A DNA stretch of 64,000 nt from an uncultured Holophagaceae bacterium (GTDB lineage: Bacteria; Acidobacteriota; Holophagae; Holophagales; Holophagaceae), in the NCBI GenBank assembly GCA_903937385.1, contig CAIZZF010000026.1, positions 186,001-250,000 of the forward strand. Reading direction: 5' to 3'. A program made the position numbers and the translations under genes. Below the pieces are notes generated by a model. That model was given only the letters and a program-made list of their open reading frames with translations, searched no databases and was not told the DNA's origin. Positions 24,808 to 33,951 of the stretch are shown here, piece after piece. Every line of letters starts with the position of its first letter. The first letter of the stretch is position 1.

Positions 24808-26486
24808 TGGTGCCCCCCTCCGTGGGCTGGTGCGCCATGGGCGGGCTCAGCGTGGGGCGCTGCGGGAGCAGCCTCATGGCCTGCGGGAGCGGCATCGTGG
24901 TGGGCGGCCGGGGCGGCCATGCCCTGCATGCCGAGCTTCGCGGCAATGGCCTGCTTGACGGCCAGGTCCTGGGCGGCGTGGAAGCCGGGGGTGACCTGCT
25001 CGACCAGCTTGCGCACCGGGGCATCCATGACGGCCATGATCGGACCGGGGTAGAGGCCGATCCAGAAGGCGGCGACGACCAGCGGGGCAAAGTAGAGGAT
25101 CTCGCGCAGGTTGAGGTCTTCCATCTTCTCGTTGACCTCGGTGATGGGTCCGAACATGACGCGCTGGAACATCCAGAGCATGTAGGCGGCGCCGAGGATG
25201 ATGCCAAGGGTGGCGACCACCGCGGCCCAGGGGAAGGCCTGGAAGGAGCCCATCAGGATGACGCCCTCACCGATGAAGCCGTTGAGCAGCGGCAGGCCGA
25301 TGCTGCTCATGGTCATGATCATGAAGATGGTGGCGAAGATCGGCATGCTCTTCGAGAGTCCACCGAAGTCCGCGATCATGCGGGTGTGCCGGCGCTCGTA
25401 GACGATGCCCACCGCGAGGAAGAGCCCGCTGGTGCTGATGCCGTGGTTGATCATCTGGAACAGGCCGCCCTTGATGCCGTAGGGGTTCAGGGCGAACAGG
25501 CCGAGCATACAGAGGCCTAGGTGACTCACGGAGGAGTAGGCCACCAGCTTCTTCATGTCCTTCTGGATCATGGCCACCAGGGCGCCGTAGATGATGCCGA
25601 TCAGGGACAGACCGATGAACCAGGGCAGCAGCTCCTTGGTGGCGGTGGGCATGATGGGCAGCAGGAAGCGCACGAAGCCGTAGGTGCCCATCTTCAGGAG
25701 GATGGCGGCGAGGATGACGGAACCGGCCGTGGGCGCCTGCACGTGGGCGTCCGGCAGCCAGGTGTGGAAGGGGAACATCGGCACCTTGATGGCGAAGCCG
25801 ACAAAGAAGGCCAGGGCCATGAGGGTCTGGTAGCTCTTGCTCTGCTGAGCGATGACGGGAGCCATGGCCTGGAAGCTGGCCAAGGAGAAGTCGTAGACGC
25901 CCGTCGTCTGGTGCTGGAGGAAGTAGATGGCGAGCAGCGCGACCAGCATCAGGACGGAACCGGCCAGGGTGTAGAGGAACAGCTTGATGGCCGCGTAGAG
26001 CTTCTGGGGGCCGCCCCAGATGGCGATGAGGAAATACATCGGGACGAGCATGACTTCCCAGAACAGGTAGAAGAGGAACATGTCCTGGGTGATGAAGACG
26101 CCCAGCATGGCGGTCTGCAGCACCAGCATCCAGATGTAGTACTCCTTGTGGCGCTCGAGGATGGCGCTGAACGAGCAGGCGATGGCGATGGGCCCGATGA
26201 AGGTCGTCAGCAGCCAGAGCAGGAGGCTGATGCCGTCCATGCCCACGCTGAACTTGACGCCCAGGGCGGGGATCCAGTTCCAGGCGCCGGCCCACTGGAC
26301 CGCGTCGCTGGCCCGGTCATAGCCGAACCAGAAGGGCAGGCTCAGCAGCAGGCTGGCGATCATGATCAGGAGCGAGCCGATCTCGAAGACCCGGCGCTGG
26401 TCCTTGGGCACGAGGAGCAGGACCAACGCGCCCAGGACGGGCAGGAAGGTCGCCACCAGCATCAGTGTCGTGTTTGCGGTGAACAT
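24804..26486 (-). CDS. nuoM: Complex I subunit M with a histidine-rich tail
   Basis: 560-residue antiporter-like subunit. Diagnostic segments are LFYLFWEVMLVPMYFLI, FVGFAIKVPMFPFHTWLPDAHVQAPT and AYSSVSHLGLCMLG. The C-terminal 35 residues or so form an unusual Ala/Pro/His tail (AAHHDAAPAGHEAAPAAPHA and on to GGGHQ) not seen in standard NuoM. ATG 26486, preceded by GGAG, is the better start; a TTG five codons earlier has no support. It overlaps nuoN by four bases. Confidence 0.95.
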   Translation of the reverse strand: MFTANTTLMLVATFLPVLGALVLLLVPKDQRRVFEIGSLLIMIASLLLSLPFWFGYDRASDAVQWAGAWNWIPALGVKFSVGMDGISLLLWLLTTFIGPIAIACSFSAILERHKEYYIWMLVLQTAMLGVFITQDMFLFYLFWEVMLVPMYFLIAIWGGPQKLYAAIKLFLYTLAGSVLMLVALLAIYFLQHQTTGVYDFSLASFQAMAPVIAQQSKSYQTLMALAFFVGFAIKVPMFPFHTWLPDAHVQAPTAGSVILAAILLKMGTYGFVRFLLPIMPTATKELLPWFIGLSLIGIIYGALVAMIQKDMKKLVAYSSVSHLGLCMLGLFALNPYGIKGGLFQMINHGISTSGLFLAVGIVYERRHTRMIADFGGLSKSMPIFATIFMIMTMSSIGLPLLNGFIGEGVILMGSFQAFPWAAVVATLGIILGAAYMLWMFQRVMFGPITEVNEKMEDLNLREILYFAPLVVAAFWIGLYPGPIMAVMDAPVRKLVEQVTPGFHAAQDLAVKQAIAAKLGMQGMAAPAAHHDAAPAGHEAAPAAPHAEPAHGAPAHGGGHQ

Positions 26487-26507
26487 GGGGACTCCAACCA
26501 ATGAGGA

Positions 26508-28877
26508 CTAGGCGATGAATTTCCAGAAGGCGAACACGAGGAAGCCGATGAACATCACGAAGGCGTAGTGCTGGACCCGGCCCGTCTGGAGGCCGCGGAA
26601 GACCGCGCTGGTCTCCTGCACCATGTATTCGACCAAGTCGACGCTGCCGTCGATGAGGTACTCGTCCACCCAGTGCATGAGATTGGCCCAGATCAGGGTC
26701 ACGCGAGCTGCCCCGTTCACCATGCCGTCCACAACCCAGGTGTCGAAGCTCCAGAGCTGGGCGGAGAAGCGCTTGAGGGGCTCGATGATCGCCGCGTCGT
26801 AGAACTCGTCCACGTAGTACTTGGCGTTCACCCAGCGGAACAGGTTCGGGAAGCGCTCCACGAAGGCGATGGCGCGGCTCCAGGTGGGATCCACCTTGTA
26901 GATCCACCAGGCCAGCAGCATGGCGCCGGGGGCCCAGATCAGGGTGGCCCAGGCCATGAGCCCGTATTCCATGGCGGGCGGGATGTGCTCGCCGTGGTGG
27001 GGGGCCGAGACCTGATAGAGCAGCGGCTCGAGCCACTTGCTGAACAGCTCCGCCGGCACGATGGGCAGGACCCGGTGCAGGCTCTCGGGATAGTTCAGGA
27101 AGCCGCCGACCACCGCCAACCCAGCCAGGACCGCCACCGGAAGCCACATGCGCCAGGTGACTTCATGGGGATGGTGACCAGGGACGATGTCGTGGTCCTC
27201 GGGATCGTCCACATGGTGGTCGTGGGGCTTGTCCAGCTCGTGGATGTGGTTCTCCTGGGCGTGCACGGGTGCATGGGCGCCGTGGCCGTGGTCGTCATGC
27301 GCACCGTGGGCGGCATGGTCGTCGTGGCCATGGGCCTCGGACTGGACCGTGTGCCCGTAGGGATCATCGCCGCCGCCGCGGTAGTTGCCATAGAAGGTCA
27401 TGGCGATGAGGCGGGTCATGTAGAAGGCGGTGCAGAAGGCACCCAGCATGCCCAGGATCCAGGCCACCAGGTTCAGGATGGGACCGGTGTAGTGGCCGTG
27501 CTGATACCAGCCCTCGAACACCTTCCAGAGGATCTCGTCCTTCGAGAAGAAGCCGGAGAAGGGGAAGATGCCGGCGATGGCGAAGGTGGCCAGGATCATG
27601 CTCATGGCCGTGATGGGCATGAGCTTCTTGAGGCCGCCCATGTTGCGCATGTCCTGCTCGTGGTGGCAGGCGGCGATCACCGCGCCGGATCCGAGGAAGA
27701 GGCTGGCCTTGAAGAAGGCGTGCGTGAAGACGTGGAACATGCCGGCGCTGAAGGCCCCGGCGCCCATGCCCATGAACATGAAGCCCAGCTGGGACACGGT
27801 GGAGTAGGCCAGCACCTTCTTGATGTCGTACTGGGCGAGGCCCATGGTGGCGGCGACGAAGGCGGTGAGGGATCCGAAGGCCAGCACCACGGCCAAGGCC
27901 ATGGGGGCGTTCACGTAGATGAAGTTCAGGCGGGTGATCATGTAGAGGCCGCTGGTCACCATGGTCGCGGCATGGATCAGGGCGGACACGGGCGTCGGAC
28001 CGGCCATGGCATCCGGCAGCCAGACATACAGGGGGATCTGCGCGGACTTGCCCATGGCGCCCACGAAGAGGCAGCAGCCGATGAGGTTGAACCACCAGGT
28101 GGGCGAGGCGGTGTGCCCGTAGAGGGTGATGAGCGGCAGGTTGGCGACCTCGCGGACCGAGCCCATGAGGGTGTCGTAGTCGAGGCTGCCGAAGACCTGG
28201 AAGATCAGGAAGAACCCGATCATGAAGCCGAAGTCGCCGATGCGGTTGGTGACGAAGGCCTTCTTGCCCGCGGCGGCGGCGAACTCCTTCTCGAAGTAGA
28301 AGCCAATGAGCAGGTAGGAGCAGAGACCCACACCCTCCCAGCCCAGGAACATCATCATGATGTTGGCGCCCAGCACCAGATTCAGCATGCTGAACACGAA
28401 CAGGTTCAGGTAGGCCATGAAGCGGTAGTAGCGGCCGTCGTTGCGTTCCTCGGCCATGTAGCCGGTGCTGAAGAGGTGGATGAGGAAGCCAGCGCCGGAG
28501 ACCAGGAGGGCCATGCAGCCACTCAGGACATCGAACTTGTAGGCCCACTCAATCTTGTAGGTACTCATCCCGCCCAGCACGTGGGCGCCGCCCACGTTGA
28601 ACCAGGTCCAGAGGCTTTGGTGCAGCGAGCGGCCCTCGGCGGGCATCCCGATCAGCTGGATGAAGTGCCACAGGGTGAGGAGGAAGGCGAGGCCCACGCT
28701 GCCGAGGGCGAAGAAGTCCACCACCGCGGTGTTCCGCAGCTTGCGGCCGCTGAGGCCGTTGATGAGGAACCCGAAGAAGGGCAGGAAGGGGATCAGCCAG
28801 AGCAGGCTGCTCGGCTGGGAGGCGGCGGTCGCCGCGGCGTGCGCCAGGGTCATGTCGGCACTCATGATCGTCGTCAT
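26508..28877 (-). CDS. nuoL: Complex I subunit L with a histidine-rich insertion
   Basis: 789-residue terminal antiporter-like subunit, well above the usual 600-690. Core motifs are NLVLGANIMMMFLGWEGVG, GKSAQIPLYVWLPDAMAGPTP and the AYSTVSQLGFMFMG helix. The C-terminal part has the long lateral helix and last membrane segment. Residues about 505-571 (bases 27165-27360) are an insertion with about 19 histidines and many Asp/Glu. The start ATG 28877 overlaps the nuoK stop (ATGA); a longer open frame upstream lies inside nuoK and is not real. Confidence 0.94.
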   Translation of the reverse strand: MTTIMSADMTLAHAAATAASQPSSLLWLIPFLPFFGFLINGLSGRKLRNTAVVDFFALGSVGLAFLLTLWHFIQLIGMPAEGRSLHQSLWTWFNVGGAHVLGGMSTYKIEWAYKFDVLSGCMALLVSGAGFLIHLFSTGYMAEERNDGRYYRFMAYLNLFVFSMLNLVLGANIMMMFLGWEGVGLCSYLLIGFYFEKEFAAAAGKKAFVTNRIGDFGFMIGFFLIFQVFGSLDYDTLMGSVREVANLPLITLYGHTASPTWWFNLIGCCLFVGAMGKSAQIPLYVWLPDAMAGPTPVSALIHAATMVTSGLYMITRLNFIYVNAPMALAVVLAFGSLTAFVAATMGLAQYDIKKVLAYSTVSQLGFMFMGMGAGAFSAGMFHVFTHAFFKASLFLGSGAVIAACHHEQDMRNMGGLKKLMPITAMSMILATFAIAGIFPFSGFFSKDEILWKVFEGWYQHGHYTGPILNLVAWILGMLGAFCTAFYMTRLIAMTFYGNYRGGGDDPYGHTVQSEAHGHDDHAAHGAHDDHGHGAHAPVHAQENHIHELDKPHDHHVDDPEDHDIVPGHHPHEVTWRMWLPVAVLAGLAVVGGFLNYPESLHRVLPIVPAELFSKWLEPLLYQVSAPHHGEHIPPAMEYGLMAWATLIWAPGAMLLAWWIYKVDPTWSRAIAFVERFPNLFRWVNAKYYVDEFYDAAIIEPLKRFSAQLWSFDTWVVDGMVNGAARVTLIWANLMHWVDEYLIDGSVDLVEYMVQETSAVFRGLQTGRVQHYAFVMFIGFLVFAFWKFIA

Positions 28878-29179
28878 CCCTTCAGCAGGTTGATGTCGTC
28901 CACCTGGACGGTGTCGCGCTTGCGGTAGAGGGCCACCACCAGCGCGAGGCCCACGGCCACCTCGGCCGCGGCGAAGCCCATGACCAGCAGGGCGAAGGCC
29001 TGGCCGGAGACGGACCCGCTGTGGCGGGCGAAGGCGATGAAGTTCAGGTTCGCGGCGTTGAGCATGAGCTCTACGCACATGAGGATCACCAGGGCGTTGC
29101 GGCGGATGAGCACGCCGGCGATGCCGATGGAGAACAGCGCGAAGGAGATGAGGAGGACCGCGTTGAGGTTGACCATCAC
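28874..29179 (-). CDS. nuoK: Complex I subunit K
   Basis: 101-residue, three-helix membrane subunit. It has the conserved glutamates in MCVELMLNAANLNFIAF and in FAAAEVAVGLALVVALYR that line the proton path. The length is exactly that of the family. It overlaps nuoJ by four bases and nuoL by four bases. Confidence 0.96.
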   Translation of the reverse strand: MMVNLNAVLLISFALFSIGIAGVLIRRNALVILMCVELMLNAANLNFIAFARHSGSVSGQAFALLVMGFAAAEVAVGLALVVALYRKRDTVQVDDINLLKG

Positions 29180-29727
29180 ACCCGCTCCGTTTTCGCCAGC
29201 ACCACGGCGCCCACCAGGGCGACCAGCAGCACCACGCTGAGGATCTCGAAGGGCAGCAGGTAGCCTGCGAAGAGGCCCCGGCTCACGGCCTGGGCGTTCT
29301 GCTTGGCGACGTCAAGGCCCTGGGCCAGATTGTCCGAAAGCTTCAGGGCCTGGGGAGAAGCCGCGCCAAAGATGACCTTGCGGAACACCGCAGAGAAGGC
29401 GGCGACACCCAGCAGCACCGCGCCGATGGCGTAGCGGGACTGGAGCTGGAAGACCTCCTTCTCCTTGGCCTTGCTTACCTCGACGAGCATGACCACGAAG
29501 AGGAAGAGCACCACGATGCCCCCGGCGTAGACCAGGATCTGCGCCATGCCCAGGAACTCAGCTTCCAGGGAGAGGAAGCAGCCGGCGATGCAGAGCATCG
29601 CGAAGAGGAAGGCCAGTACGCTGTGCACGGCGCTCCGGGAGGCGACCACCACGGCGGCGCCGCCCAGGGCCATGACGCCAAAGATGGCGAACATGTTCCG
29701 GCCGATCGTTTCGATGAAATGTTCCAT
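29176..29727 (-). CDS. nuoJ: Complex I subunit J
   Basis: 183-residue membrane subunit with five hydrophobic helices. The third helix region LGMAQILVYAGGIVVLFLFVVML is the family hallmark, containing the conserved Tyr and the pi-bulge area. It sits between nuoI (32-base gap) and nuoK (overlap). Confidence 0.95.
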   Translation of the reverse strand: MEHFIETIGRNMFAIFGVMALGGAAVVVASRSAVHSVLAFLFAMLCIAGCFLSLEAEFLGMAQILVYAGGIVVLFLFVVMLVEVSKAKEKEVFQLQSRYAIGAVLLGVAAFSAVFRKVIFGAASPQALKLSDNLAQGLDVAKQNAQAVSRGLFAGYLLPFEILSVVLLVALVGAVVLAKTERV

Positions 29728-29759
29728 GGGGCGTCCTCGGGTTGCTCGGAAGATGGGGG

Positions 29760-30263
29760 TCAGTCGTCAGCCACGCTGAACTTGCCCACGGGAGAGGGCT
29801 CGAACATGTTCTGGCTCAGCCCCTCCATGCCCAGCGAGAAGTCCTCCCGGTTGTAGGTGGCCAGCTCGAACTGGTGGTTCAGGATGATGGAGTCGAAGCC
29901 GCAGCTCTCCACGCAGAACTCGCAGAAGATGCAGCGCTCCATCTCGAAGTCGTAGCGCACGGGATAGGGCATCTTGCGCCCTTCCTTCTTGCCCTTCTCG
30001 ATGGTGATGACCTGGGTGGGGCAGATCTTTTCGCAGGCCAGGCAGCACACGCACTTGATCTCGCCCTGCTCATCTTTCAGCAGGGTGAGGCGGCCGCGGT
30101 AGCGGGGCTGGACCTTGGCCACCACCTCGGGATACTCCGAGACGATGTGGAAGGGCACCTTCCGACGGTTGGCCGTGAAGAACACCTTGCAGAAGTGCTT
30201 GCCGGTGATGGCCATGCCCTTGGCGATGTCGAAGGGGATCAGGGTCCTCAAGAACTTGTTCAT
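29760..30263 (-). CDS. nuoI: Complex I subunit I (two [4Fe-4S] clusters)
   Basis: 167-residue ferredoxin-like subunit carrying clusters N6a and N6b that pass electrons toward NuoB. The first motif is CVCCLACEKICP. The second is CIFCEFCVESCG, which keeps all four cysteines but has Gly where most NuoI proteins have Pro after the last cysteine. Electron input from ferredoxin directly to this subunit is possible because NuoE, F and G are absent from the cluster. Confidence 0.95.
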   Translation of the reverse strand: MNKFLRTLIPFDIAKGMAITGKHFCKVFFTANRRKVPFHIVSEYPEVVAKVQPRYRGRLTLLKDEQGEIKCVCCLACEKICPTQVITIEKGKKEGRKMPYPVRYDFEMERCIFCEFCVESCGFDSIILNHQFELATYNREDFSLGMEGLSQNMFEPSPVGKFSVADD

Positions 30264-30273
30264 GGAAGGCCCC

Positions 30274-31434
30274 TTAGACGGCGCAGCGGACGAAGGCCGC
30301 GAGCAGGAGGTTGACCAGCGCCAGGGGGATCAGGTACTTCCAGGCCACGCTCATGACTTGGTCATACCGGTAGCGGGGAATGGTGCCGCGGACCCAGATG
30401 TAGGTGAACAGCAGGAAGATGATCTTCGCCACGAAGAAGATGGCGTGGGGCCCGGCGATCCAGGCGCCCGCGGGCAGGAGCTTATTGACCAGGCCCTGCA
30501 GGCCGAAGGGCAGCAGCCAGGAGCCGCCCAGGAAGAACCCCGCGGCCAGGGCGCTGACAACGGTCATGTTGATGTACTCGGCCAGGTAGAAGAAGCCGAA
30601 CTTCATGCCTGAGTACTCGGTGTGGAAGCCCGCCACCAGCTCGTTCTCGGCCTCGGGCATGTCGAAGGGCAGCCGGTTGGTCTCGGCGAAGCCGCAGGTC
30701 AGGTAGATCAGGAAGCCGAAGACCTGAGGCACCAGACCCCAGGCAGAGGTGCCCGTGGCCATGCGCTGCGCCATCTCGCTGAAGTTGAGGCTGCCCGTCA
30801 GGACCACTGGGGCCAGCAGGCTGATGGCCAGGGGCACTTCGTAGCTGACCATCTGGGCCGCGCTGCGCAGGCCGCCCAGCAGGGGATACTTGGAGTTGGA
30901 CGCCCAACCCGCCAGGACGATGCCATAGACGCCGACGCTGGCCACACCCAGGATCCAGAGCAGGCCCACGTTGATGTCGGCGATGCCGCCGGAGACCGGC
31001 AGACCCGCGAGGCCCGGGAACCAGGACGGGAAGATGAAGAAGGTGCCGGGCACGAAGGAGATGGCGGCAAACACCACCACCGCGGACACCATGCTGATGG
31101 CCGGGGCGATGAAGAACACGAACTTGTCGGCCTTGGCCGGGATGATGTCCTCCTTGAGGATCAGCTTCAGCACGTCGGCCACCAGGCCCGGGATGCCGCG
31201 CCAGTAGGAGAGCACCGGGATGCGACCCCACTTCCACATGCCGCGGTTCATCCAGCCAGTGACGCCGATGTGGCCGCTGGCCACCCGGGTGGAGCCCAGG
31301 CGCTGCTGGAGGTGGCCCAGCACCTTGCGCTCGGCGAACACGGTGAGAGGCACCACGACGAAGACGAAGATTACGACCAGCACGCACTGGATGAGCGTGA
31401 TCGCGATGGACTGTAGGAGGGTCGGAGTCGGCAT
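30274..31434 (-). CDS. nuoH: Complex I subunit H
   Basis: 386-residue membrane subunit forming the quinone entry site with NuoB and NuoD. Recognisable segments are FAERKVLGHLQQRLGSTRV, the GWASNSKYPLLGGLRSAAQM loop and FAETNRLPFDMPEAENELV, followed by YSGMKFGFFYLAEY. ATG 31434 opens with a normal first helix; a longer frame upstream lies inside nuoD. It follows nuoD by 19 bases, so there is no nuoG, nuoE or nuoF between them. Confidence 0.96.
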   Translation of the reverse strand: MPTPTLLQSIAITLIQCVLVVIFVFVVVPLTVFAERKVLGHLQQRLGSTRVASGHIGVTGWMNRGMWKWGRIPVLSYWRGIPGLVADVLKLILKEDIIPAKADKFVFFIAPAISMVSAVVVFAAISFVPGTFFIFPSWFPGLAGLPVSGGIADINVGLLWILGVASVGVYGIVLAGWASNSKYPLLGGLRSAAQMVSYEVPLAISLLAPVVLTGSLNFSEMAQRMATGTSAWGLVPQVFGFLIYLTCGFAETNRLPFDMPEAENELVAGFHTEYSGMKFGFFYLAEYINMTVVSALAAGFFLGGSWLLPFGLQGLVNKLLPAGAWIAGPHAIFFVAKIIFLLFTYIWVRGTIPRYRYDQVMSVAWKYLIPLALVNLLLAAFVRCAV

Positions 31435-31453
31435 GGCTGTTGATCCTCGTCGG

Positions 31454-32554
31454 CTAGCGGTCGATCTCGCCGAGCACGATGTCCAGGGTTCCGATCGCGG
31501 CGACAATGTCGGCGATCAGGCCACCCTCGGCCATCTTGGGCAGGGACTGGAGGTTGATGAAGCCGGGCGCCCGGACGTGGAAGCGGTAGGGGTTGGTGGA
31601 GCCCTTCTCGCCGACGAGGTAGTAGCCGATCTCGCCCTTGGGGGCTTCGGTGGCGTGGTAGACCTCGTTGACCTCGGGCTTGAGGATCTTGGGGATCTTG
31701 GCCATGACGGGCCCTTCGGGCATCCCGTCGAGGCACTGCTGGATGATGCGGGCGCTCTGCCGCATCTCCGCCATGCGCACCAGGTACCGGGCGTAGGTGT
31801 CCGCCGCGGTCTGGGTGGGCACCTCGAAGTCCATCTCGGCGTAGGCGGCGTAGGGGAAGGCCTTCCGGATGTCGTAGGGCACGCCGGCGGCACGCAGCAC
31901 GGGACCGGTGACCCCCAGGGCGATGGCATCCTCGGCGCTCAACATGGCCACGCCGACGGTGCGCTTCTTCCAGATGCGGTTCTCGCTGAGCAGGTTCTCG
32001 TATTCCTCGAGGCAGGTGGGGAACTTGGCCAGGAACTTCCGGGCCATCTTCTCGAAGCCCGGCGGCAGGTCCTCGCGCAGGCCGCCGATGCGGAAGGCCG
32101 TGGTGGTGAGGCGGGAGCCGCAGAAGGCCTCGTTCATGTCGAGGATGTCCTCGCGCTCACGGAAGGCGTAGAGGAAGACCGTCATGGCGCCGATGTCCAG
32201 GGCGTGGGTCGCCAGCCAGATCAGGTGCGACGCCAGGCGGTTGAACTCGTTCAGCAGCGTGCGGATGTACTGGGCGCGGCGGGGCACCGTGATGCCGAAC
32301 AGCTTCTCGTTGGCCTCGGCCCAGCCGAGGTTGTTGGCCACGGCAGAGCAGTAGTCCATGCGATCGGTCCAGACCTGGCCCTGGAAGAAGGTCTGGTTCT
32401 CGCAGATCTTCTCAACGCCCCGGTGGAGGTAGCCGATGACCGGCTTGCAGTGCGTGATCGTCTCACCGTCGAGCCGAAGCTTCACCCGGAGCACGCCGTG
32501 CGTGGACGGGTGCTGCGGGCCCAGGTTGATCTCCATTTCCTCGTTCTTGAACAC
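31454..32554 (-). CDS. nuoD: Complex I subunit D (49-kDa type)
   Basis: 366-residue peripheral subunit that shapes the quinone-binding pocket. It starts with the conserved NLGPQHPSTHGVLRV loop, then GYLHRGVEKICEN, and closes with KGEIGYYLVGEKG and ADIVAAIGTLDIVLGEIDR. The protein is somewhat shorter than usual because the N-terminal extension is minimal, but the quinone-site His and Tyr regions are intact. It is nine bases after nuoC. Confidence 0.96.
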   Translation of the reverse strand: MFKNEEMEINLGPQHPSTHGVLRVKLRLDGETITHCKPVIGYLHRGVEKICENQTFFQGQVWTDRMDYCSAVANNLGWAEANEKLFGITVPRRAQYIRTLLNEFNRLASHLIWLATHALDIGAMTVFLYAFREREDILDMNEAFCGSRLTTTAFRIGGLREDLPPGFEKMARKFLAKFPTCLEEYENLLSENRIWKKRTVGVAMLSAEDAIALGVTGPVLRAAGVPYDIRKAFPYAAYAEMDFEVPTQTAADTYARYLVRMAEMRQSARIIQQCLDGMPEGPVMAKIPKILKPEVNEVYHATEAPKGEIGYYLVGEKGSTNPYRFHVRAPGFINLQSLPKMAEGGLIADIVAAIGTLDIVLGEIDR

Positions 32555-32563
32555 CGTCCGCTC

Positions 32564-33442
32564 CTAGTCCGCCTTGGGTTGCTTCAGGTTGATGCCCAGC
32601 TGGCCGGCCTTCTGGAGGGCGATGCGCTCGATCATGCCGCCCCGGTCTTCCCGGAAGGAGATGTCGCGCTGACCCCAGCCCACCACGGGGTAGTCCTTGC
32701 GCAGGGCGTGGCCCTCCCAGTCGTCGGGGCAGAGGATGCGGGTCATGTCCGGGTGGTTCGCGAACGCGATGCCCAGCATGTCGAAGATCTCGCGCTCCAT
32801 CCAGTTGGCGCTGGGATAGACGGAGCAGGCGCTCTCGGGCACGAAGCCCTCGGGCACGAGGATCCGGAGCCGCAGACGCTTCCTGCGGCTGATGCTGGTC
32901 AGGTGGTAGACCACGCTGTAAGCGAAATCGCTGGCCGCGGGGTAGTGGGTGGCCGACTGGTCCGCGAGCATCTCGTAGTGGAGGTCCTCGTGGTCCCGGC
33001 AGAGGAGCAGGGCCTCATGGAGGGCGCCCTTCTCCAGCTGGCAGGTCAGTTCCCCGGCCTGCTCGAAGATTTCCTGGACCTTGGCACCGAGTAGCTCCTG
33101 GAGCAGCAGCAGGTCGGCGTCCTTCGCCTCCTGGGGCCAGGGGGTCTTCAGGTCGTTGTCGTCCTTGCGGGGCACCGGCCGCACGGGGGGCTTGGGAGCG
33201 TCCTTGCCATCGGCCTCAGCCTTGGCCTTGGCGGTCTCGTAGTCGGCCTGCATCTTCTTCCACTTGGCCTCGTCGGCCTCAGCGGCGGCCTTCACTTCGG
33301 CCAGATAGGTGCGGTAGCTCGGCAGGGGCACCGTCTTGGGCATCACCACCTGCCGCTGGGGCGAGGCAGCGTAGTCGTAAACATAGGGTCCCGCGGGGGC
33401 CTCCGGCACTTCGGGGGCCGGGGGGATGATCGGTTCCGTCAT
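32564..33442 (-). CDS. nuoC: Complex I subunit C with an N-terminal extension
   Basis: 292-residue peripheral subunit. The NuoC domain occupies roughly residues 110-292 and has HYEMLADQSATHYP, LTSISRRKRLRLRI and the signature MEREIFDMLGIAFANHPDMTRIL, ending in LRKDYPV. Before it lies about 105 residues rich in Pro, Ala, Lys and Glu, partly coiled-coil (YLAEVKAAAEADEAKWKKMQ), that ordinary NuoC lacks. The start is ATG 33442, overlapping the nuoB stop. The extension could bind a partner that replaces the NADH module. Confidence 0.93.
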   Translation of the reverse strand: MTEPIIPPAPEVPEAPAGPYVYDYAASPQRQVVMPKTVPLPSYRTYLAEVKAAAEADEAKWKKMQADYETAKAKAEADGKDAPKPPVRPVPRKDDNDLKTPWPQEAKDADLLLLQELLGAKVQEIFEQAGELTCQLEKGALHEALLLCRDHEDLHYEMLADQSATHYPAASDFAYSVVYHLTSISRRKRLRLRILVPEGFVPESACSVYPSANWMEREIFDMLGIAFANHPDMTRILCPDDWEGHALRKDYPVVGWGQRDISFREDRGGMIERIALQKAGQLGINLKQPKAD

Positions 33443-33951
33443 CAGCCGACCTCCTCGAAGATGTCCTTGTACCGGTCAGCCAGGCTGCTGGTCATGATCT
33501 TGTCCTGCAGCTTCATGAACCCGTAGATGAGCGACTCGGGCCGGGGAGGGCAGCCGGGGATGAAGACGTCAACCGGGATGATCTTGTCCACGCCCTGGAT
33601 GGTGTGGTACGAGTCGAAGGGGCCGCCGGCGGTGGCGCAGGAGCCCATGGCGATGACCCACTTGGGCTCGGGCATCTGGTCGTAGAGGGTCTTGATCACC
33701 GGGGCCATCTTGTAGGTGACGGTGCCGGCGATGATCATCAGGTCGGCCTGGCGGGGGGTGGCGCGGAAGATGCCGGCCCCGAAGCGGTCAAAGTCGAAGC
33801 GGCTGGCGCCGGCGGCCATCATCTCGATGGCGCAGCAGGCCAGGCCGAAGGTCACGGGCCACACGCTGGTGGCGCGGGACCAGTTCATGACCTTCTCCAC
33901 CTTGGTGGTGATGAGGATCTGCTCGAAGGCGGAGGGCTGCATTACTCCCAT
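33442..33951 (-). CDS. nuoB: Complex I subunit B (cluster N2)
   Basis: 169-residue subunit holding the terminal [4Fe-4S] cluster N2, which donates electrons to quinone. The ligands are the tandem cysteines in [10 protein letters not shown], the cysteine in MGSCATAGG and that in [12 protein letters not shown] 33951 has GGGAG seven bases upstream; ATG 33942, three codons in, sits too close to its ribosome site. It overlaps nuoA by ten bases and nuoC by four. Confidence 0.96.
   Translation of the reverse strand: MGVMQPSAFEQILITTKVEKVMNWSRATSVWPVTFGLACCAIEMMAAGASRFDFDRFGAGIFRATPRQADLMIIAGTVTYKMAPVIKTLYDQMPEPKWVIAMGSCATAGGPFDSYHTIQGVDKIIPVDVFIPGCPPRPESLIYGFMKLQDKIMTSSLADRYKDIFEEVG

Noticed and set aside
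26568-28928. 786-codon plus-strand frame opposite nuoL
   Set aside because: Antisense shadow of a clear complex I gene, with Val/His/Gln-rich composition and no motif.
28878-29078. N-terminal extension of NuoL by 67 residues into nuoK
   Set aside because: The extension is Arg/Gly/Pro-rich out-of-frame nuoK sequence; the ATGA start at 28877 fits normal translational coupling.
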